A stretch of 64,000 nt of DNA from JACVCS01 sp038328575 (GTDB lineage: Bacteria > Planctomycetota > Phycisphaerae > Phycisphaerales > UBA1924). How positions within the stretch are numbered: position 1 is the first letter of the stretch; every line of letters begins with the position of its first letter. The position numbers and the translations under genes were made by a program. The stretch is from positions 1 through 64,000 of the forward strand of contig JBBQMD010000001.1 of assembly GCA_038328575.1 (NCBI GenBank), in the 5' to 3' direction. Shown here piece by piece: positions 60,604-64,000 of this stretch. The notes under the pieces were generated by a model that was not told the origin of the DNA, made no database searches, and saw nothing but the letters and a program-made list of their open reading frames with translations.

Positions 60604-62394
60604 GTGACTTCATTCACAACCTTTAGTCAAACTGCCCGGCTCTCAAGGCAGCGGACGGTCCCGGTGTGGCTGGGTGTTGCGGGGGCGGTGGCGCTGCTGG
60701 CGTTGCTGGCGGGGTGTAGTAGCGGCAGGCGAGTAGATGCTTCCAGCGTGGAGCGGTCGTCGGCGGCGGCGGTGCTGACGCCGAGAACGTGGACTGGGTA
60801 TATCGAGGACAAGGCGGTGCCGGTGGTTGCTGGAACAATGGGCGATGAGGCGACGATCGCGCGGATCATCGACGAGGGCGTGCATCGCAACGAGGTCATG
60901 AATCACCTGCGTTACTTGTCGAAGGAGATCGGCCCGCGGCTGACAGGCTCGACGCGGGAGCGCCGGGCGAATGAGTGGACGCGCGACCTGTTTCGGACGT
61001 GGGGCCTGAGCGCTGAGCTTGAGCAATGGGGAACCGTGGAGACCGTGTTCGATCGCGGGCCGAGCCGAGGCGTGCTTTTGATGAGTGAATCGCCGCGACC
61101 GAGTCGCCGGCCCGGGGTGACGGGAACTGAGCGACCGGCGACGCCGACGCCAGAGATGAAGGTCGTCCGGACGATGGAGTTCACGACGCTGTCCTGGACG
61201 CGCGGGACTGAGGGGGCGCAGCGCGGGACGGTCGTGCGGATGCCCAGGACGCCGGAGGAGTTTGAGAAGGTGAAGGACTCGCTCAAGGGTGCGTGGGTGT
61301 TGATCCCGCAGAGCGCGGCGCGCGGCATGCGCGAGACGCGCGGGCGCGTGAGCGACATGTACACGCAGCGGCGCGAGGCACGCGAGAAGGGCTCGATGGA
61401 GGCCCCTTCAACCGAGGTGGAGATTCGCGATCGTGTCGCGCTGATCGATGTTGCGGGGTACATCACCACCAGCGGCGACGAGCGCGTGTGGACCGGGGCG
61501 CTGAGTGGGTGGCGAACGACGAAAGCCGCGGATGTGCCCCGGGAGGCCTCGGTGATCGTGCGGTTGAGCGATTATGACTACATGAACTCGCGCATCATCG
61601 ACGGCGGGAGCGTGATGGCGGAGTTTGACCTGAAGCACGAGCTGATCGCGGGGCCGTCGCCGGTGTTCAACACGATCGCGGAGATACGCGGCAGTGAGCT
61701 GCCGAACGAGGTGGTGTACGTGTCGGCACACCTGGACACATGGGACGGGCCGGGCTCGCAGGGAACGACGGACAACGGGACCGGCATCGCGGCGACACTG
61801 GAGGCGGCGCGGATTCTCAAGGCGGCGGGCGCAAAGCCACGCCGGACGATTCGCTTTGCGCTGTGGACCGGCGAGGAGCAGGGCCTGCTCGGAAGCGAGT
61901 TCCACGTGAAGCAGCGCAAGGCCGAGTGGGCATCGTGGTCGGCGTGCATCAACGACGACGGCGGCACGAACACCCAGGGCGGCTTGAAAGCGACGAGCGA
62001 TGAGATGGCCAAGATGCTCGCGGCGGCGACGGCTCCTGTGAACGGCCTGTTCTTCGACAGCGTCGATGGCAAGGCGCTGAACGTGAACATCAAGATGACC
62101 AAGTCGCTGCGGAACGATGGCGGGAGCGACCATGCGTCGTTCAACGCAGTGGGCGTGCCGGGGTTCTTCTGGGAAGAGGTCGGGCGCGCGGATTACGGGT
62201 TTGGCTGGCACACCCAGAACGACAAGCTTGAGCTGGCGATCGCGGAGTATCTAAAGCAGTCGGCGACGTGCACCGCGATCACGGCGTATCGGCTTGCGTC
62301 TGCGTCGACGCTGCTGCCGCGAGAAGCGCCGAAGGAGCAGAAAGTGGAGAAGGATGCGGTCGAGCCGGCAACGGTCGGCGCAGGGGCCAGGTGA
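60604..62394 (+). CDS. M28-family zinc aminopeptidase, lipoprotein
   Basis: This 596-residue protein starts at GTG 60604, with GGAG 8 nt upstream. It has a lipoprotein signal (GAVALLALLAGCSSG). The C-terminal half has the five M28 zinc and catalytic positions: SAHLDTW, TDNGTGIAATLEA, LWTGEEQGLLGS, NDDGGTN and GGSDHASFN. It probably removes N-terminal residues from peptides outside the cytoplasm. The next gene is in the same direction 133 nt downstream. Confidence 0.92.
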   Translation: MTSFTTFSQTARLSRQRTVPVWLGVAGAVALLALLAGCSSGRRVDASSVERSSAAAVLTPRTWTGYIEDKAVPVVAGTMGDEATIARIIDEGVHRNEVMNHLRYLSKEIGPRLTGSTRERRANEWTRDLFRTWGLSAELEQWGTVETVFDRGPSRGVLLMSESPRPSRRPGVTGTERPATPTPEMKVVRTMEFTTLSWTRGTEGAQRGTVVRMPRTPEEFEKVKDSLKGAWVLIPQSAARGMRETRGRVSDMYTQRREAREKGSMEAPSTEVEIRDRVALIDVAGYITTSGDERVWTGALSGWRTTKAADVPREASVIVRLSDYDYMNSRIIDGGSVMAEFDLKHELIAGPSPVFNTIAEIRGSELPNEVVYVSAHLDTWDGPGSQGTTDNGTGIAATLEAARILKAAGAKPRRTIRFALWTGEEQGLLGSEFHVKQRKAEWASWSACINDDGGTNTQGGLKATSDEMAKMLAAATAPVNGLFFDSVDGKALNVNIKMTKSLRNDGGSDHASFNAVGVPGFFWEEVGRADYGFGWHTQNDKLELAIAEYLKQSATCTAITAYRLASASTLLPREAPKEQKVEKDAVEPATVGAGAR

Positions 62395-62527
62395 TTGAGC
62401 AACTGGCGGAGTTTGCTTCGGACGGCTCGGGGCTTTATTCTGTAGCTGTTTGAGAATTGGCCGCGCGAGACGGCGTCGCGGTCGCGGCGCCGGCGTGAGT
62501 AATAGGACGCGCGGCAGGTCACCTTTG

Positions 62528-64000
62528 ATGAGGACGATGATGAACCGAACGGGCACGACGGCGCTGTGTGTGTTGACGTTGGGCGTGGTCAGCGGGATCG
62601 TGCTGACGCCGGGGTGCATGGCGCGTGAGCCGCGAGCGGGCGGGGAGACGCCGACGAGCACGGGGGGGGCGGTGCGCCCGGAACGCGCGACGCCCGGAGC
62701 GGGCGGTGTGGCGAGCGAGCGCACGGTGGCGCAGGGCAACCCGGCCAAGACGGTCGGGCTGATCCAATATCCCAGCGTGTCGCCAGATGGAAAGTCGATC
62801 GTCTTCGCGTGGCTCGCTGACCTGTGGATTGTCAACAGCAAGGGCGGCGGGGCGCAGCGACTCACGGCCCATCCGGGCGAGGAGCGTCGCAGCGCGTGGA
62901 GCCCCGACGGCAAGTCGATCGCGTTTGAGAGCGATCGCGACGGCGGGCGGAATCTCTTTGTGATGGACCTGACCAGCGAGGCGGGCGAGCCGATCGCGGG
63001 TGCTGCGCGACGGATCACGACGCTCGATCGCGCGGTGAGCCTGAGCGGCTTCAGCAACGACGGCGCGTCGGTGCTGTTCTCGGGAAACCTGGACGCGACG
63101 CTGTTTCGTTCGACACGGATGTACAAGGCGGCGGTGGATGGGTCCGGGAGCAAGCCGATCGGGAAGTTGACGGAAGCCTTTGGCGGGACGCCGCGGATGA
63201 GCGCTGACGGCGCACGGGTGACGTTCACGCGCGGCCGCCCGGACTTGAACCGGCCGAAGTATCAGGGGAGTGGGAACACCGACGTGTTCGAGATGCGAAC
63301 TGGCGACGGCAACTTCACACGATTGACCAAACACCCGGCGCTGGACGCCGACGCGTTTCCGATGCCGGACGGCTCGACCGTCTTTGTTTCGTCGCGAACC
63401 GGCGTGAACAACGTGTATCGGCTGGCGGCGGGCAGCGACGAAGGCAAGGCCGAGCAGCTCACGTCGTTCAGCGCCACGCCCGAGCAGATCACGATCGGTC
63501 ACGGCGTGCGCGATCTGTCCGTGAACGCGACCGGCACGCTCGCGGCGTTCGTGGTGTGGGACACGCTCTACACGCTGGATCTGACTGCGCGCGGGACAGC
63601 GCCGTTGGCGGTGCGGGTCGTCGCATCGCCCGATGCGCAGGACGGCATCACGCAGCGGATCAACCTGGCCCGCGAGGTGAGCGAGGCGGCGCTGAGCCCC
63701 GACGGTAAGACGCTGGCGGTGATCGCGCGCGGCGAGGTGTTCGTGCGATCTACCGATGAGAACCGGCCAACGCGGCGGGTGACCAGCACACACGGGCGCG
63801 AGCGCGGGCTGGCGTGGTCGCCCGACGGGCGCGTGCTGTGGTTCAGCTCCGATGAGTCGGGCGTGTCGCAGGTGTACTACGCGACGGTGGCGCTGGCGCG
63901 CGAGGACATCTCGCCGAAGGAGGATGAGCCCAAGAAGGATGAGGATGCCAAGAAGAGCGACGAGCCGAAGAAGAACGACGACGCCAAGGACGAGGCAAAG
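62528..64000 (+). CDS. Tricorn/S41-like exported protein, 5' part only
   Basis: An uninterrupted frame of 491 codons runs from ATG 62528 to the window end. After an N-terminal hydrophobic signal (CVLTLGVVSGIVLTPGC, possible lipobox) come WD40/TolB-like repeats: SPDGKSIVFAWLADLWIVN, SPDGKSIAFESDRDGG, SPDGKTLAVIARGEVFV, SPDGRVLWFSSDESG. The end is a Lys/Asp/Glu-rich linker. This matches the beta-propeller part of Tricorn-type S41 peptidases; the PDZ and catalytic domains would lie beyond the window. The exact start (62528 or 62537) is unsure. Confidence 0.8.
   Translation, partial: MRTMMNRTGTTALCVLTLGVVSGIVLTPGCMAREPRAGGETPTSTGGAVRPERATPGAGGVASERTVAQGNPAKTVGLIQYPSVSPDGKSIVFAWLADLWIVNSKGGGAQRLTAHPGEERRSAWSPDGKSIAFESDRDGGRNLFVMDLTSEAGEPIAGAARRITTLDRAVSLSGFSNDGASVLFSGNLDATLFRSTRMYKAAVDGSGSKPIGKLTEAFGGTPRMSADGARVTFTRGRPDLNRPKYQGSGNTDVFEMRTGDGNFTRLTKHPALDADAFPMPDGSTVFVSSRTGVNNVYRLAAGSDEGKAEQLTSFSATPEQITIGHGVRDLSVNATGTLAAFVVWDTLYTLDLTARGTAPLAVRVVASPDAQDGITQRINLAREVSEAALSPDGKTLAVIARGEVFVRSTDENRPTRRVTSTHGRERGLAWSPDGRVLWFSSDESGVSQVYYATVALAREDISPKEDEPKKDEDAKKSDEPKKNDDAKDEAK

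Overview
This window is GC-rich chromosomal DNA from a bacterium that most resembles the Planctomycetota, probably class Phycisphaerae. The lineage call is inference. It rests on a prepilin-type protein with a late DGSV-type motif, a small membrane protein ending in a CGxCGYDxR...RCPEC zinc ribbon, a parallel beta-helix protein, tandem SPFH proteins, glutamine synthetase III, a Tricorn/S41-type secreted protein and an RHS fragment ending in DIAYDDG. No rRNA, CRISPR array, integrase or transposase was seen.

Layout: 60-200 tRNA-Asp, its terminator and an 11-bp triplicate. 230-2659 two accessory genes of lower GC: a HEPN-like protein and a protein with a C-terminal Vsr/PDDEXK-like nuclease domain, the best candidate here for an undescribed defence-type pair. 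2703-7737 chrA, a glycogen-synthase-like glycosyltransferase, a small membrane protein and an ABC-2 permease. 8193-18660 one long co-directional cluster of three different SPFH (HflK/HflC/stomatin-like) proteins, an ABC ATPase, an ABC permease and a large membrane-anchored protein. 18675-24789 two exported amidohydrolase-like proteins in which two of the three amidohydrolase folds have lost the metal HxH motif. 25525-27258 murJ.

The region 27.3-31.3 kb is repeat-rich and partly lower in GC. It holds a heptamer array, a family of two-stem inverted repeats with compensatory changes between copies, an RHS remnant, an orphan lipoprotein, a small membrane protein, a duplicated module of about 105 bp and an exported beta-helix protein. 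31.2-34.9 kb carries astA and astD of the arginine succinyltransferase route plus two small membrane proteins. 35.1-43.2 kb carries a methyltransferase, a fucosyltransferase-like protein, an EF-G paralogue, ruvB and gcvP. 43.3-46.2 kb is the ligase-associated exonuclease/ATP-dependent ligase pair. 46.3-50.9 kb holds a DoxX-like protein and a GldA/GldF/GldG-like ABC system. 51.0-64.0 kb holds a zinc-motif membrane protein, a prepilin-like protein, metF with a strong palindromic operator candidate, a lipoprotein, an aquaporin, an HDOD protein with an exceptionally strong Shine-Dalgarno, type III glutamine synthetase, an M28 peptidase lipoprotein and the 5' part of a Tricorn-like protein that runs off the window.

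A recurring theme is degenerate 7-bp tandem arrays just 3' of genes (5704, 27315, 29683, 54210/54313). Each locus uses a different heptamer and three begin within 6 nt of a stop codon.
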